Shown: positions 45,120-53,271, counted from the first letter of the stretch. The stretch is DNA of 64,000 nt from Comamonas thiooxydans (GCF_002157685.2 NZ_AP026738.1:3224001-3288000), one strand, 5' to 3'. Numbers and translations are program-made. Notes: generated from the sequence alone by a model not told the origin.

Positions 45120-45920
45120 CTATGCTGAAGTGGGTAGCGCTTTAATGGAGCGCAGAACATTGCGTGTGACGCTTTGCCGTTTGGCAAGGTCGGCAAGTCT
45201 GTTGGGAGTGTCCATGTTCAAGGCGAAGAAGACGGGGCCACTGGGCCACTCTACCCAGCCCACCCACCAGCCGATTTTTCCGGTCCAACCCGTTTTTGCA
45301 CGCAGTATCCAGTCAGGCCCCGCTTCATTGACCATCACGTCCTTCACAAGCCGCTGGTGCTCGACCTGGAAAGGCAGTTGATTGCGGTAAAGCCGTTGCA
45401 GGAAAACAATCTGCTCGAAGGATGAGATGGCGAGGTCGCCCTCAACCCAGAATGGCTTGTCGCCAGTGGCGAGCGCATTGCCATACTCAATCTTTCGCAT
45501 ATAGGCGGTCTCGCGTGCATCGCCGAGTTCCTTGGCGAAGCGCTCATACACCCAGACGGTGGAGTTCCTCATCGCGGAGCGCAGATTCTGGTCCACGTTC
45601 CAGGCCTCCACAGGTCGTTTCACACCATCCCATTGAATGGGCTGAAATTCGTCACGTAGCAGCCCTGCATCAAGCGCAAACAGGCTGTGCGGAATCTTGA
45701 AGGTAGAGGCTGGCGAGTAACGCCGACCGGAGCGCGACACGTTGTAGACGTAGGTAGCTTCAGAGTTATCGCGTGCATCGAGAACAACAATGCTACCTTG
45801 CACATCGACTTCTGTGAAAAACCGAGACCACTCGGTCATTTCTTGAAGCTGGGGACCAGCCGCCGTCACTTGAGCAAACCCTGCGGCCAGGGCGGATAAG
45901 ACCAAACTACGTCGATTCAT
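45120..45920 (-). CDS. Class D (OXA-type) beta-lactamase
   Basis: 266 residues with a signal peptide (MNRRSLVLSALAAGFAQVTA). All class D motifs are present: S72-T-F-K75 in PASTFKIPHS (acylated serine and carboxylated lysine), S120-T-V, Y146-G-N, W158 (stabilises the carboxy-lysine) and K209-T-G followed by WTGKIGWWVGWVE. The enzyme hydrolyses penicillins and perhaps oxacillin in the periplasm. It has no integron, IS or resistance neighbour, so it looks like a resident chromosomal OXA gene of this genus. Expression and spectrum cannot be judged. Confidence 0.93.
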   Translation of the reverse strand: MNRRSLVLSALAAGFAQVTAAGPQLQEMTEWSRFFTEVDVQGSIVVLDARDNSEATYVYNVSRSGRRYSPASTFKIPHSLFALDAGLLRDEFQPIQWDGVKRPVEAWNVDQNLRSAMRNSTVWVYERFAKELGDARETAYMRKIEYGNALATGDKPFWVEGDLAISSFEQIVFLQRLYRNQLPFQVEHQRLVKDVMVNEAGPDWILRAKTGWTGKIGWWVGWVEWPSGPVFFALNMDTPNRLADLAKRQSVTRNVLRSIKALPTSA

Positions 45921-46120
45921 GCGGCTAGTTTAAAGGTCAAACGAACTCGTCCTGAGGTGGCCGGGACAGTGGCGGTGCCACCTTGTCGCAATGGGGAGCA
46001 TCTCTTGCAGGCCGGACAGCGGCAGCCGCAATCGCTTGAATCCACAGCCAGAGGCTGTCTTTCGACCAACCAGCTCGGGAATAGCGAGCACTCCGGGAGT
46101 TCGGACTGCCGCCTGAGTTG

Positions 46121-46537
46121 TCAATCGGCGCTCGCAGGCCCTTTAAGTTCAAGCTGATTGCCGTCCGGGTCTTTGCAGTAAATGGACAGGCCCATGCCGT
46201 CAGCGCCAAAGCGTTGCACCGCCCCATCAGCCTCGAGACCATGACCAGCCAAATGGGTGAGTATGGCTTGCTCATCAAAAGGCTCGATACGCAGACAAAA
46301 ATGATCGACGTTTCTGCGCTCGCCTGAAGCCGCAGCTCCCCCCGCACGGCCTAAAGGGCCCTCAACATTCACCAGGTCAATCATGGATGCACCAGCTCGC
46401 AGGTGAACCATACCCAAATCCTCGCGACGCTTCACCAAGGTACAGCCCAGGACCGTTTGGTAGAAGCGGATGCTGCGCTCCAGGTCGGTGACGCGCAACA
46501 CGATGTGATCAATGTGCTGAATACTGAATCTGCTCAT
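46121..46537 (-). CDS. VOC (glyoxalase/bleomycin-resistance) family protein
   Basis: 138 residues with two beta-alpha-beta-beta-beta modules: IQHIDHIVLRVTDLERSIRF with FYQTVLG at the start, and RNVDHFCLRIEPFDE with SIYCKDPDGNQLELKG in the second half. Metal ligands likely include H10, H78-region and the glutamate of LELKG. AGGAG lies eight bases before the ATG. It resembles virulence-protein-like VOC members of unknown substrate. It stands alone between a beta-lactamase and a YdcZ-type transporter gene. Confidence 0.88.
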   Translation of the reverse strand: MSRFSIQHIDHIVLRVTDLERSIRFYQTVLGCTLVKRREDLGMVHLRAGASMIDLVNVEGPLGRAGGAAASGERRNVDHFCLRIEPFDEQAILTHLAGHGLEADGAVQRFGADGMGLSIYCKDPDGNQLELKGPASAD

Positions 46538-46738
46538 GGCGATCTCCTGCTCCAGTCATGCACACTCCTAATCGTATGCACTTGGTGTAATTGAACCCCA
46601 GACGTTCGGCGAGCGTCAGGGACATTTTTCTCGATCCTCGCATTGAGCATTTCGGCGTGAGGCGCTGATTTCCATTTCCTTTCGAGAAGTGTTCAGCGCA
46701 CTGGCGCCACGCCAATGGGTCAATCACTATTTTTGCGC

Positions 46739-47260
46739 TCAAGCCACGCCCACGCTGGAGGTAACGGGGATCGCAGCGGCGGCAAGCCTGGCTGCTCCTG
46801 CTCCCTGGATCAAGAACACCCCGCCAAGAATCAGGAGCACACCCAGCACACGCATGACGTTGATGGGCTTGGGCTCCAGCCCCATGACACCGAAGTGATC
46901 GATCAATACCGCCACGACCATCTGTCCTGCGACTACGGCAACCAGAAATCCGCCGGCACCCAGTTTGGGTATCAAGGCTGCAGCACTGGCGACATAAACA
47001 GCTCCCAGGACACCGCCGATCCACAACCACCATGGACCGTGAAACGCAGTGCTGAAATTCGGCATGGGGGCTTTGACCAGAATCAGCATGGGCACCATCA
47101 CGGCCAGGCTGATCACCAGCGATGTGGCGGCCCCCCAGAAAGGGTGACCAAGAGCACGGCCTACGTTGGCATTTGCAGCGGCCTGAAAAGGCAGGATGGC
47201 CCCCGCCAGCAAGGCCATGCCCAGTGAGGTGACCGTCATCAATGCCATCTTGCTGTTCAT
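46739..47260 (-). CDS. YdcZ-type (DUF606) DMT-superfamily membrane protein
   Basis: 173 residues with about five membrane helices. ILPFQAAANANVGRALGHPF near the N-terminus and WWLWIGGVLGAVYVASAAAL in the middle are typical of YdcZ/DUF606 proteins, half-size relatives of EamA transporters. They are thought to work as dimers. The LysR gene at 47359 is divergent, 98 bases away, and probably regulates it. Substrate unknown. Confidence 0.9.
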   Translation of the reverse strand: MNSKMALMTVTSLGMALLAGAILPFQAAANANVGRALGHPFWGAATSLVISLAVMVPMLILVKAPMPNFSTAFHGPWWLWIGGVLGAVYVASAAALIPKLGAGGFLVAVVAGQMVVAVLIDHFGVMGLEPKPINVMRVLGVLLILGGVFLIQGAGAARLAAAAIPVTSSVGVA

Positions 47261-47358
47261 ATCTGCTACTCCTTCAAACGTCTACAAGCAATGTTTGAAT
47301 GGTCTCGCATACGGATTAATTATGGAAATCGTTTATATGCACGTTTACTATTCTTCAT

Positions 47359-48282
47359 ATGGATGATCTGCGCCGTATCGACCTCAATCTGCTGCTGGCA
47401 CTTCACGCGTTGCTGACCGAGAAGCACGTGACCAGGGCTGCCGTACGCCTGCACAAGAGCCAACCGGCAGTGAGTCATTCGCTAGCTCTGCTGCGCGAGC
47501 ATTTCAATGACCCATTGCTGGTGCGCAAGCAGGGGAAGCTGGAGCTGACGGCCCGAGGCAATGGGCTGCTGCAACCACTCTCGGAGGCTTTGGGCAGCCT
47601 CAATACTCTGCTGGGAACGCCTCAGTTCGATCCACTGCAGGCACAACGACGATTCAGGCTGTCACTGTCCGACTATGCGGCTCGTCTGGTACTTCCAGAC
47701 CTGATGCGATATGTCCGCAAACATGCGCCCGGCTTTGACTTCGCCATCAGTCAGGCCAGCCGGGATGCCATGCTGGTACAGCTAGCCGATGGTGAATTGG
47801 ATCTGGCTCTGGGGATCTTTCCCGATCTTGCACAAGACATCCAGGTCGAAACACTGTTCGAAGAGGATTTCATCTGTCTCGCAGACAAGGCCGTCAGTCC
47901 GGAAAAAGGAGGACTGTCGCTAGAGGAATGGCTGACGCGCCCTCATGTCATGCTGGCATTGAGGCCGGATGCGAACGACGAGATCGAGCGAGCACTCGCA
48001 GCCAAGGGACTTAAAAGGAGGATTGCGGTGGCCTTGCCACACTGGAGCGCTGCGGTTGAATTGCTGCCAGGTACCGATCTGGTTCTGACGATTGCCCGTC
48101 GTGCTGTCGGCCCGCTGCGTTCATTTAAGAATCTACGGCAGTTTGCGCCTCCACGCCAATTGCAGCTACCGAGAATGGCGTACCAGCAGGCCTGGCATGC
48201 GCGAAAGCACAATGATCCTGCGCTGGCCTGGCTCAGGCTTGCTGTGATGAACAGCTGCAAACCGAATGCTGGCGAGCAGTGA
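47359..48282 (+). CDS. LysR-family transcriptional regulator (NodD-like branch)
   Basis: 307 residues, beginning MDDLRRIDLNLLLALHALLT with AAVRLHKSQPAVSHSLALLR as helix-turn-helix. The effector domain shows RLSLSDYAARLVLPDLMRYV and LADGELDLALGIFPDL, typical of the NodD/LeuO-like branch that often controls DMT exporters. It is divergent from the YdcZ-type gene. Confidence 0.92.
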   Translation: MDDLRRIDLNLLLALHALLTEKHVTRAAVRLHKSQPAVSHSLALLREHFNDPLLVRKQGKLELTARGNGLLQPLSEALGSLNTLLGTPQFDPLQAQRRFRLSLSDYAARLVLPDLMRYVRKHAPGFDFAISQASRDAMLVQLADGELDLALGIFPDLAQDIQVETLFEEDFICLADKAVSPEKGGLSLEEWLTRPHVMLALRPDANDEIERALAAKGLKRRIAVALPHWSAAVELLPGTDLVLTIARRAVGPLRSFKNLRQFAPPRQLQLPRMAYQQAWHARKHNDPALAWLRLAVMNSCKPNAGEQ

Positions 48283-48410
48283 GGTGCCACAAGTCGCGAC
48301 TTTTGCGGTAATTTTTCTTCAGCCTCCCGGACGCTGCCGATGACTGCAATGGGTAGCTGATTCAATCGGACAATAGCGGTCTTTTGCCCATTGCATCCTG
48401 GTATGTGACG

Positions 48411-48752
48411 ATGAACTCCAAACAATTTGTTGAAAACTGGGTCAACCTCAAATCAGAACTTCTTTTGTCTTTCATGAATGCTCATGAGGAGTCGGAAGTC
48501 GCAGCGAGGATCAAGGCTCTAGATCTCACGCCCAAGCAGCACGAGCAACTGCGAGCGATTCTGGATGCGGTGCTGAGAGACACCATGTATACCTTGCTGC
48601 TGGGACTTGATGGCGCCGCGAGCACTGGAGATGAGCAACAAACGTACATGCTGCATGATGAGAGCGGCAATCTCATCTCTGATAGCGGTGAGCTGGAAGC
48701 AGCTGCATGGGAAGCCTTTCACGGGCAGGATCAGGCACCTGAGGACGATTGA
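48411..48752 (+). CDS. Hypothetical protein, 113 residues
   Basis: The frame from ATG 48411 (MNSKQFVENWVNLKSELLLS) encodes an acidic, largely helical protein ending GQDQAPEDD. An upstream start at 48384 is possible. There is no signal peptide, membrane segment or known motif. It shows coding-like codon use. The downstream hypothetical gene at 48901 is on the same strand and both are small acidic proteins, a pattern often seen for immunity-type or orphan accessory proteins; that is only a guess. Confidence 0.55.
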   Translation: MNSKQFVENWVNLKSELLLSFMNAHEESEVAARIKALDLTPKQHEQLRAILDAVLRDTMYTLLLGLDGAASTGDEQQTYMLHDESGNLISDSGELEAAAWEAFHGQDQAPEDD

Positions 48753-48900
48753 CAAACCATGCCCAGCAGCTGGCCTGGGTCGTTTGCAGTCCTGAATTCA
48801 TCAGTGAAGTAGGCGTAACTACGCGCTCTTGGCGCTTGCATCTCTTCAATGCGCTCGACTATGCTGGTTACATTGAGTCACGCAGCGCTAGGAGGGAACT

Positions 48901-49233
48901 TTGCCAAGCATTGAAGTTTTTGAAAAGCTCACTGGTCGCAAATTTTCGGATGCAGAGCTCTTGCATACAAAGGTGCTCGCTTTCCCCGAAGAGGGCAAAA
49001 AGAGAGTTGTCTATGGACTGCTGGCCGAGGCTATCGACATTGACTACTCTCAAAAGTCACTTTTTGAGCTTGGCGAGCAAATAAGGCTGGCCCTGTCCAA
49101 TATTGAGCGCCTTGCACCCAAAGCCTTCATTGGTCAGAACATTCGTGTGTACGAGGGCGGCAACCACCTGGACATCATCAATGATGGAGTTGGGAGCATG
49201 GGCTGGTTGATTGTGGAAGACCACCTGACTTGA
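48901..49233 (+). CDS. Hypothetical protein, 110 residues, TTG start
   Basis: The TTG at 48901 is preceded by a strong ribosome-binding site (AGGAGGG about four bases upstream), which decides the start. The product (LPSIEVFEKLTGRKFSDAEL...) is small, mixed alpha/beta and acidic. No family is recognised. A competing frame (48749-49084, TTG start overlapping the previous stop) covers its first half but lacks a ribosome-binding site and has odder composition, so it is not listed. Confidence 0.55.
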   Translation: MPSIEVFEKLTGRKFSDAELLHTKVLAFPEEGKKRVVYGLLAEAIDIDYSQKSLFELGEQIRLALSNIERLAPKAFIGQNIRVYEGGNHLDIINDGVGSMGWLIVEDHLT

Positions 49234-49411
49234 TTGGACCTCAACGCCCCGGAATTCAGAAGCGCAGCAATCCCTTGTCCGGCTTCTGATGCCTGTTGAG
49301 TGTCTGCGCAAACGTCGCCGTGCTACCCGCTGCGCCGGTCTGGAGGCCGTTGCTTGCGGAAGAAGATTTCAACTTAGCGCGTCCAATTGATCTGAACTGG
49401 CTGAATCAGAA

Positions 49412-49429
49412 AGGCTCCTCTAGGAGCCT
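49412..49429. terminator. Hairpin between convergent genes
   Basis: AGGCTCCT and AGGAGCCT form a perfect 8-base stem with a 2-base loop between the hypothetical gene (+) and the molbindin gene (-). Flanking runs are AAA on the left and CTTTG on the right, so U-tracts are weak. It may serve as a bidirectional terminator. Confidence 0.55.
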
Positions 49430-49452
49430 CTTTGCTTAGACAGAAGAACTCT

Positions 49453-49662
49453 TTAATCCACAGCAACCATTACCGACGACGCTTTAATGAAGGCATATGC
49501 GTTGTCGCCCTCTTTCAACCCCAGGGACTGGGCCGACGTCGAGGTGATAGAGGACGTGACTCTCACACCAGGGGCAACTTCCAGTGTCAATTCCGTGCTG
49601 ACTGGACCCGTGACAATCGAGATAACCTTGCCTTGCAAGACATTGCGAGCACTGATTTTCAT
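49453..49662 (-). CDS. Molbindin-type molybdate-binding protein (single Mop/TOBE domain)
   Basis: 69 residues: MKISARNVLQGKVISIVTGP with the SARN.L.G.V..i..G motif, then a second strand set ending LGLKEGDNAYAFIKASSVMV. This is exactly one Mop domain, as in small molbindins, which store molybdate or tungstate in a hexamer. An upstream start at 49701 would add 13 residues without homology. No mod transport genes are next to it. Confidence 0.88.
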   Translation of the reverse strand: MKISARNVLQGKVISIVTGPVSTELTLEVAPGVRVTSSITSTSAQSLGLKEGDNAYAFIKASSVMVAVD

Positions 49663-49951
49663 AGTATCTGTATCTGAAGAAGTGACGACGGACAAGAGCA
49701 TATATTCAGCGACTCAATGGCTGTAGAAGCTTTGCCATATAGAAGTCCTATCAGCAACTGTATGACTGCAGGGGCCGAGCAGCGACAGCCGCAATCGGTT
49801 GTCGGCTGCGGACACTCGCCAGCCTTTGTGAGTCAAATGTTCCTCAAAAAGTACCGCTACATGCGCGATAGTCGATACAGACGATGCCCAACCGGTCGAT
49901 GCACGTATTGTCCTGATTGGTTCAAATCATGACTTCCAAACGGAGCCAGCA

Positions 49952-50377
49952 ATGACACTTCAGGACATCTCGGACAAGGTAGAAATCAACGAGCTCCTGG
50001 CACGGTACTGTCATGCTTTAGACGAAAAGGATTGGCACTCCTTTCAAGCGATATTTCTTTCTGATGCGATTTTGGACTTCACCGCTTTTGGTGGACCCAA
50101 AGGCTCTCCTGCCGAGCTGCAAGAATTTTTTTTACCAATCCTTGGCAGCCTGGCCTCGACACAGCACACAGTCTCCACCGTCAAAATTGATCTGGCAGGA
50201 AATAGCGCCACCGCCCGATCTGCGGCCATCGTCCCCATGACGGGCAGGACGCCTGAAGGCAAAGAAACCACTTTTGTAAGCGGCCTTTGGTATGAAGACA
50301 GCTTTGAACGCACAAATGATGGCTGGAAGATCAAATCACGAAAGCAAGTTCGCAGTTGGACCGCAAATATGGCCTGA
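49952..50377 (+). CDS. SnoaL-like/NTF2-fold protein
   Basis: 141 residues. The N-terminus (DISDKVEINELLARYCHALD then EKDWHSFQAIFLSDAILDFT) and the C-terminal strands (YEDSFERTNDGWKIKSRKQV) fit the SnoaL_4 branch of the NTF2-like superfamily: a helix pair followed by a curved sheet. Members include dehydratases, isomerases and ring-hydroxylating dioxygenase beta subunits, but stand-alone members are usually of unknown function. No linked catabolic gene is present. Confidence 0.82.
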   Translation: MTLQDISDKVEINELLARYCHALDEKDWHSFQAIFLSDAILDFTAFGGPKGSPAELQEFFLPILGSLASTQHTVSTVKIDLAGNSATARSAAIVPMTGRTPEGKETTFVSGLWYEDSFERTNDGWKIKSRKQVRSWTANMA

Positions 50378-50876
50378 TCACACGCTTTGGCGCAAGCCTG
50401 CGAGTTCTCGCATTGCTTGGTGTGCAGCCGTTGCGATCGCTCCCAAGTAGTCAAAAGCACCCTAGGATAGCGGCTTAAGTTTCGCTTCAGTAGTCGCTAG
50501 ACCTTACTCACCGAATCATTGCCCAGCGCGGCACGACAAGTGACTCCTGTTTCAGGCATCGCTTCTGGCAAGAGTATTCAGAGTCTTCTTGACCACAACA
50601 CTTGGCTTGCTATGGCTTTTGGTGCCTCACAACGTCGCCGCTATCGTCTTCGCGATAGCCTTGGCTTGTGTCTTGGCAGCAATTTTTCTTTTCGTTCGCA
50701 GCAATCAATGGAAGATTGAGGCCTTAGCCAAGAAAAGAGACTTGGGAGCCATCAAGCAATTGCCAATCGGCAAGCAGCGAAATTGATTGCAGTGATTTAC
50801 ATGGACAACTGCTAGCCAGCAGTTAAAGTCTGCCTGGATTCAACCGGTTGATGCAACGCATTCGCTAGAGCCGCCA

Positions 50877-50951
50877 ACACAACCCTTGATACGTCGTTGC
50901 TTCGCTTTATCGTACTTATATATTGCGCGGCTTCGCGCCTCGTCTCAACCG
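50877..50951 (-). repeat. Dispersed repeat A, copy 2 (inverted)
   Basis: The reverse complement reads CGGTTGAGACGAGGCGCGAA and ends GTATCAAGGGTTGTGT, matching 5010-5089 with several substitutions and a small deletion. The two copies lie 46 kb apart, in opposite orientation, both in intergenic debris. Confidence 0.75.
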
Positions 50952-51118
50952 ATCGCCCACCATCAGACCGGTCAGCAGCAGCCGACACAGACGGTCAACT
51001 TAACCGGAATCCCCAACCTTCAAGGTCTGCGGCATCGGTGCCTATACGATGGGAATCGAACCGATCAGACCGGGGTTTAAGGGGGTGTAACCGGCCCATC
51101 TCCCTCTGAGAGACATCA

Positions 51119-51137
51119 TTTCAATTCCCGTCGCTCC
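51119..51137 (+). other. tRNA 3'-end-like sequence, possible attachment-site remnant
   Basis: TTTCAATTCCCGTCGCTCC resembles the T-loop, T-stem and acceptor end of a tRNA (TTCAATTCCCG...CTCC). No tRNA body precedes it. Islands and prophages that integrate into tRNA genes leave such 3'-end copies. The accessory block from 51.4 kb onwards begins right after it. No integrase or second copy was found in the window. Confidence 0.3.
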
Positions 51138-51389
51138 CCCCTAAACTCCCCAAAAAACTCCCCTGATGCCTCAATGTTCACAGACACCCTACTCTGCCTA
51201 GTTGTTGACGCGTGGTTTTGCAGAACCAAAGTATGTAATCAACTGTGGAGTCAACTGATCAACGCAACCCAACGATATCTTTCCGAGCTGATTCTCGGGA
51301 AATCAAGGAAGGAAGGTGATAGGCTGTAGTTTTTAACTCGCAGATTCCCGAAGTGGCCTGCGATTCTACGTCAACTGTCTGAGGGATCA

Positions 51390-52286
51390 ATGCGCCTTTA
51401 TCGTCACATCACTGCTAACGACATTCAATTAGAAGCGTTTCCCTTCAAGCGAGAGCTGTCTATGGAAGCATATTTGATCGACAACGAGGGAGTGCTAGCT
51501 CTCGATGACGAAGTCTTTACCAATGTAGAAATAATTGGCGCCGAGATACAACTCAAGCAGGGACAAATAAGTAAGGATACAGATGGTCGTATTGACATCC
51601 TAGCCACATACTCTCAGGAGTATATCGCCATCGTAGAGCTCAAACTCGGTCACTTGGAAAGAAAACATCTTTCTCAGTTAGAGGGCTATCTTCTGCAAAA
51701 AGGCCAGATACTCGAAAACCAGCCAAACATCCTAAGCAGTGACAGTGTGCCGAGCCCAAAGTGGATTGGCGTCTTAGTTGGAGCAACTATAGACTCAGAG
51801 CTTGCAAATGAATTTAGTCAAGGCTATCAGACAACGGATGGCACACCCATCGCTGCGCTAACCCTCCAACGATTTCGTGGTTCTGATGGCAGCGTTTTTG
51901 TCAGCACTGACTCCTATTTCAAGCTCCCCTCCAACAAAGACGCTACCAAGTACCATTTTGATGGCAAGGTATACGGAAAAGGACGCCTCGTCCTCGCAAT
52001 CGTAAAGCGCTATGTTGAATTGAACCCTTCCATTACATTCGCTGAGCTTGAAAGAGCATTTCCAAGTACGTGCCAAGGATCAAGCGGCGTAATAGCTACA
52101 GCCGATCAGGCAAACAGCATTTACACAACTTCTGGACGTAAGCGCCATTTCTTGGACCCAAGTGATCTGATACAGCTCCAAGACAGCCTAGCAGCAGTCA
52201 GCAACCAATGGGGTATTGGCAACATTGATAGTCTTGTCAGGCGTGCGACAAACCTTGGGTTCTTGGTGAGCGCTACAAATTGCTAG
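51390..52286 (+). CDS. PD-(D/E)XK nuclease-like protein
   Basis: 298 residues. The core reads GRIDILATYSQEYIAIVELK at about residues 66-85: a D-x-(11)-E-x-K arrangement (D in RIDIL, E and K in VELKLG) that matches the PD-(D/E)XK nuclease fold as in NucS/DUF91-type proteins. It is followed by HLSQLEGYLLQK, typical of that group, and later RLVLAIVKRYVEL and a C-terminal region without known motifs. It could cleave DNA in repair or in defence. GC content is lower than in neighbouring genes, which points to transfer. Substrate and partners are unknown. Confidence 0.72.
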   Translation: MRLYRHITANDIQLEAFPFKRELSMEAYLIDNEGVLALDDEVFTNVEIIGAEIQLKQGQISKDTDGRIDILATYSQEYIAIVELKLGHLERKHLSQLEGYLLQKGQILENQPNILSSDSVPSPKWIGVLVGATIDSELANEFSQGYQTTDGTPIAALTLQRFRGSDGSVFVSTDSYFKLPSNKDATKYHFDGKVYGKGRLVLAIVKRYVELNPSITFAELERAFPSTCQGSSGVIATADQANSIYTTSGRKRHFLDPSDLIQLQDSLAAVSNQWGIGNIDSLVRRATNLGFLVSATNC

Positions 52287-52491
52287 ACTCACAAGAATAG
52301 GTGCTTGCTTCAACGGATCACAGCCGTCGAACTGGCGATCCCAAGCAGACACAGACGCCCAGATCACGAGCGTTACGCAGCATCAGTTCCTCCAACCAGT
52401 CCAGAATCGCAATGTGGCGAGCCATCCCCATATTGCCGCTGACACCACCTTGCGTTAGCCTGCACGCTCCACTATTGCTCAGGAGCCTGCC

Positions 52492-53172
52492 ATGTCCCGT
52501 CGTTTGGTTCTTTCTGCCAGCACCGCCCTTGCGGCTGCCGCACTGATTGTGGGTTGCGGCGCCATGGGGGCGTCGGGCGGCAACCCCATGGGCTTCTTCA
52601 TCACCAGCACCAACCCCGGCAAGGGCGGCGACCTGGGCGGGCTGGCCGGGGCCGACCGCTACTGCCAGTCGCTGGCCGCAAGCGTCGGCGCGGGCAACAA
52701 GACCTGGCGCGCCTACCTGAGCAATGCGGCACTGGATGGGCAACCCGCTGTCAATGCGCGCGATCGCATCGGCAACGGCCCGTGGCGCAACGCCAAGGGC
52801 GTGGTCATTGCCACCAGCGTGGCCGACCTGCACAGCGCCAATGCCAAGGTCGGCAAGGACACCTCGCTAACCGAAAAGGGCGAAGTCGTCTCGGGCTTTG
52901 GCGACGAGGTCAACCGCCACGACATCCTCACCGGCTCGCGCTTGGACGGCACTGTGGCCGTGCCCGAGCCCGGCAAGGACACCACCTGCGACAACTGGAC
53001 CAAGAGTGACGGCGGCTCTGCCATCGTGGGACACCACGACCACAAAGGCACCAACCCAGACCCTGTGGCCAACGCCTCGTGGAACTCGTCTCACGGCACA
53101 CGCGGCTGCAGCGTCGAGCAACTCCAGCAAAGTGGCAGCGCCGGGCTGATGTACTGCTTCGCGACCAACTGA
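52492..53172 (+). CDS. Lectin-like outer-membrane or periplasmic lipoprotein
   Basis: 226 residues. A lipoprotein signal (RRLVLSASTALAAAALIVGC) has the lipobox LIVGC with the acylated cysteine at 22. The mature part has NPMGFFITSTNPGKGGDLGG and GADRYCQSLAASVGAGNKTW RAYLS, a C-type-lectin/endostatin-like layout in which secreted proteins carry two to three disulfides (cysteines in DRYC, TTCDNW, RGCSVEQ, MYCFATN). The fold is inferred from pattern only. A decayed copy of its 3' third lies at 55593-55806. Confidence 0.75.
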   Translation: MSRRLVLSASTALAAAALIVGCGAMGASGGNPMGFFITSTNPGKGGDLGGLAGADRYCQSLAASVGAGNKTWRAYLSNAALDGQPAVNARDRIGNGPWRNAKGVVIATSVADLHSANAKVGKDTSLTEKGEVVSGFGDEVNRHDILTGSRLDGTVAVPEPGKDTTCDNWTKSDGGSAIVGHHDHKGTNPDPVANASWNSSHGTRGCSVEQLQQSGSAGLMYCFATN

Positions 53173-53185
53173 GCGGGATGAAAGC

Positions 53186-53201
53186 GCGGGCTTCGGCCCG
53201 C
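53186..53201 (+). terminator. Hairpin after the lipoprotein gene
   Basis: GCGGGC-TTCG-GCCCGC is a perfect 6-base stem with a stable TTCG tetraloop, 14 bases after the stop. No T-run follows, so it may act as an RNA 3'-end stabiliser or weak terminator. The decayed copy after 55806 keeps only a damaged form. Confidence 0.5.
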
Positions 53202-53241
53202 ACAAGTGCCTGCTACTCACGAAGTGAACTTACTCATATAA

Positions 53242-53268
53242 TTAGCCACCATATTATATTTTGGCTAA
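53242..53268. promoter_or_regulatory. MarR operator candidate: TTAGCCA-N13-TGGCTAA
   Basis: A perfect 7-base inverted repeat ends four bases before the ATG of the MarR gene, with a strongly AT-rich centre (CCATATTATATTT) that could hold the -10 box. MarR proteins bind such palindromes and repress their own operon. The same half-site occurs in three copies at 6449-6498. Confidence 0.6.
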
Positions 53269-53271
53269 CTA

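Larger units (their letters stand above)
50378..51389. other. 1-kb stretch of debris between two genes
   Basis: It contains dispersed repeat A copy 2 (50877-50951) and a tRNA-end-like sequence at 51119-51137. A weak 65-codon frame at 50589-50786 (+, TTG start) has one strong hydrophobic segment (VAAIVFAIALACVLAAIFLF); a small membrane protein or remnant is possible but no ribosome-binding site is seen. The right third is lower in GC and includes A/G-rich tracts before the gene at 51390. Confidence 0.55.

Noticed and set aside
48749..49084. 111-codon frame (+) with TTG start overlapping the previous stop
   Set aside because: Overlaps the frame at 48901, which has a far better ribosome-binding site and composition.
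51051..51062. GGGAATCGAACC, reverse complement of a tRNA T-loop
   Set aside because: Neighbouring bases do not form a T-stem or acceptor stem; no cloverleaf can be drawn.
52318..52833. 171-codon frame (-) opposite the lipoprotein start, ending in a helix-like tail
   Set aside because: Most of it is antisense to the lipoprotein gene; the tail outside (IAILDWLEELMLRNARDLGV) looks protein-like but is too short to assign.
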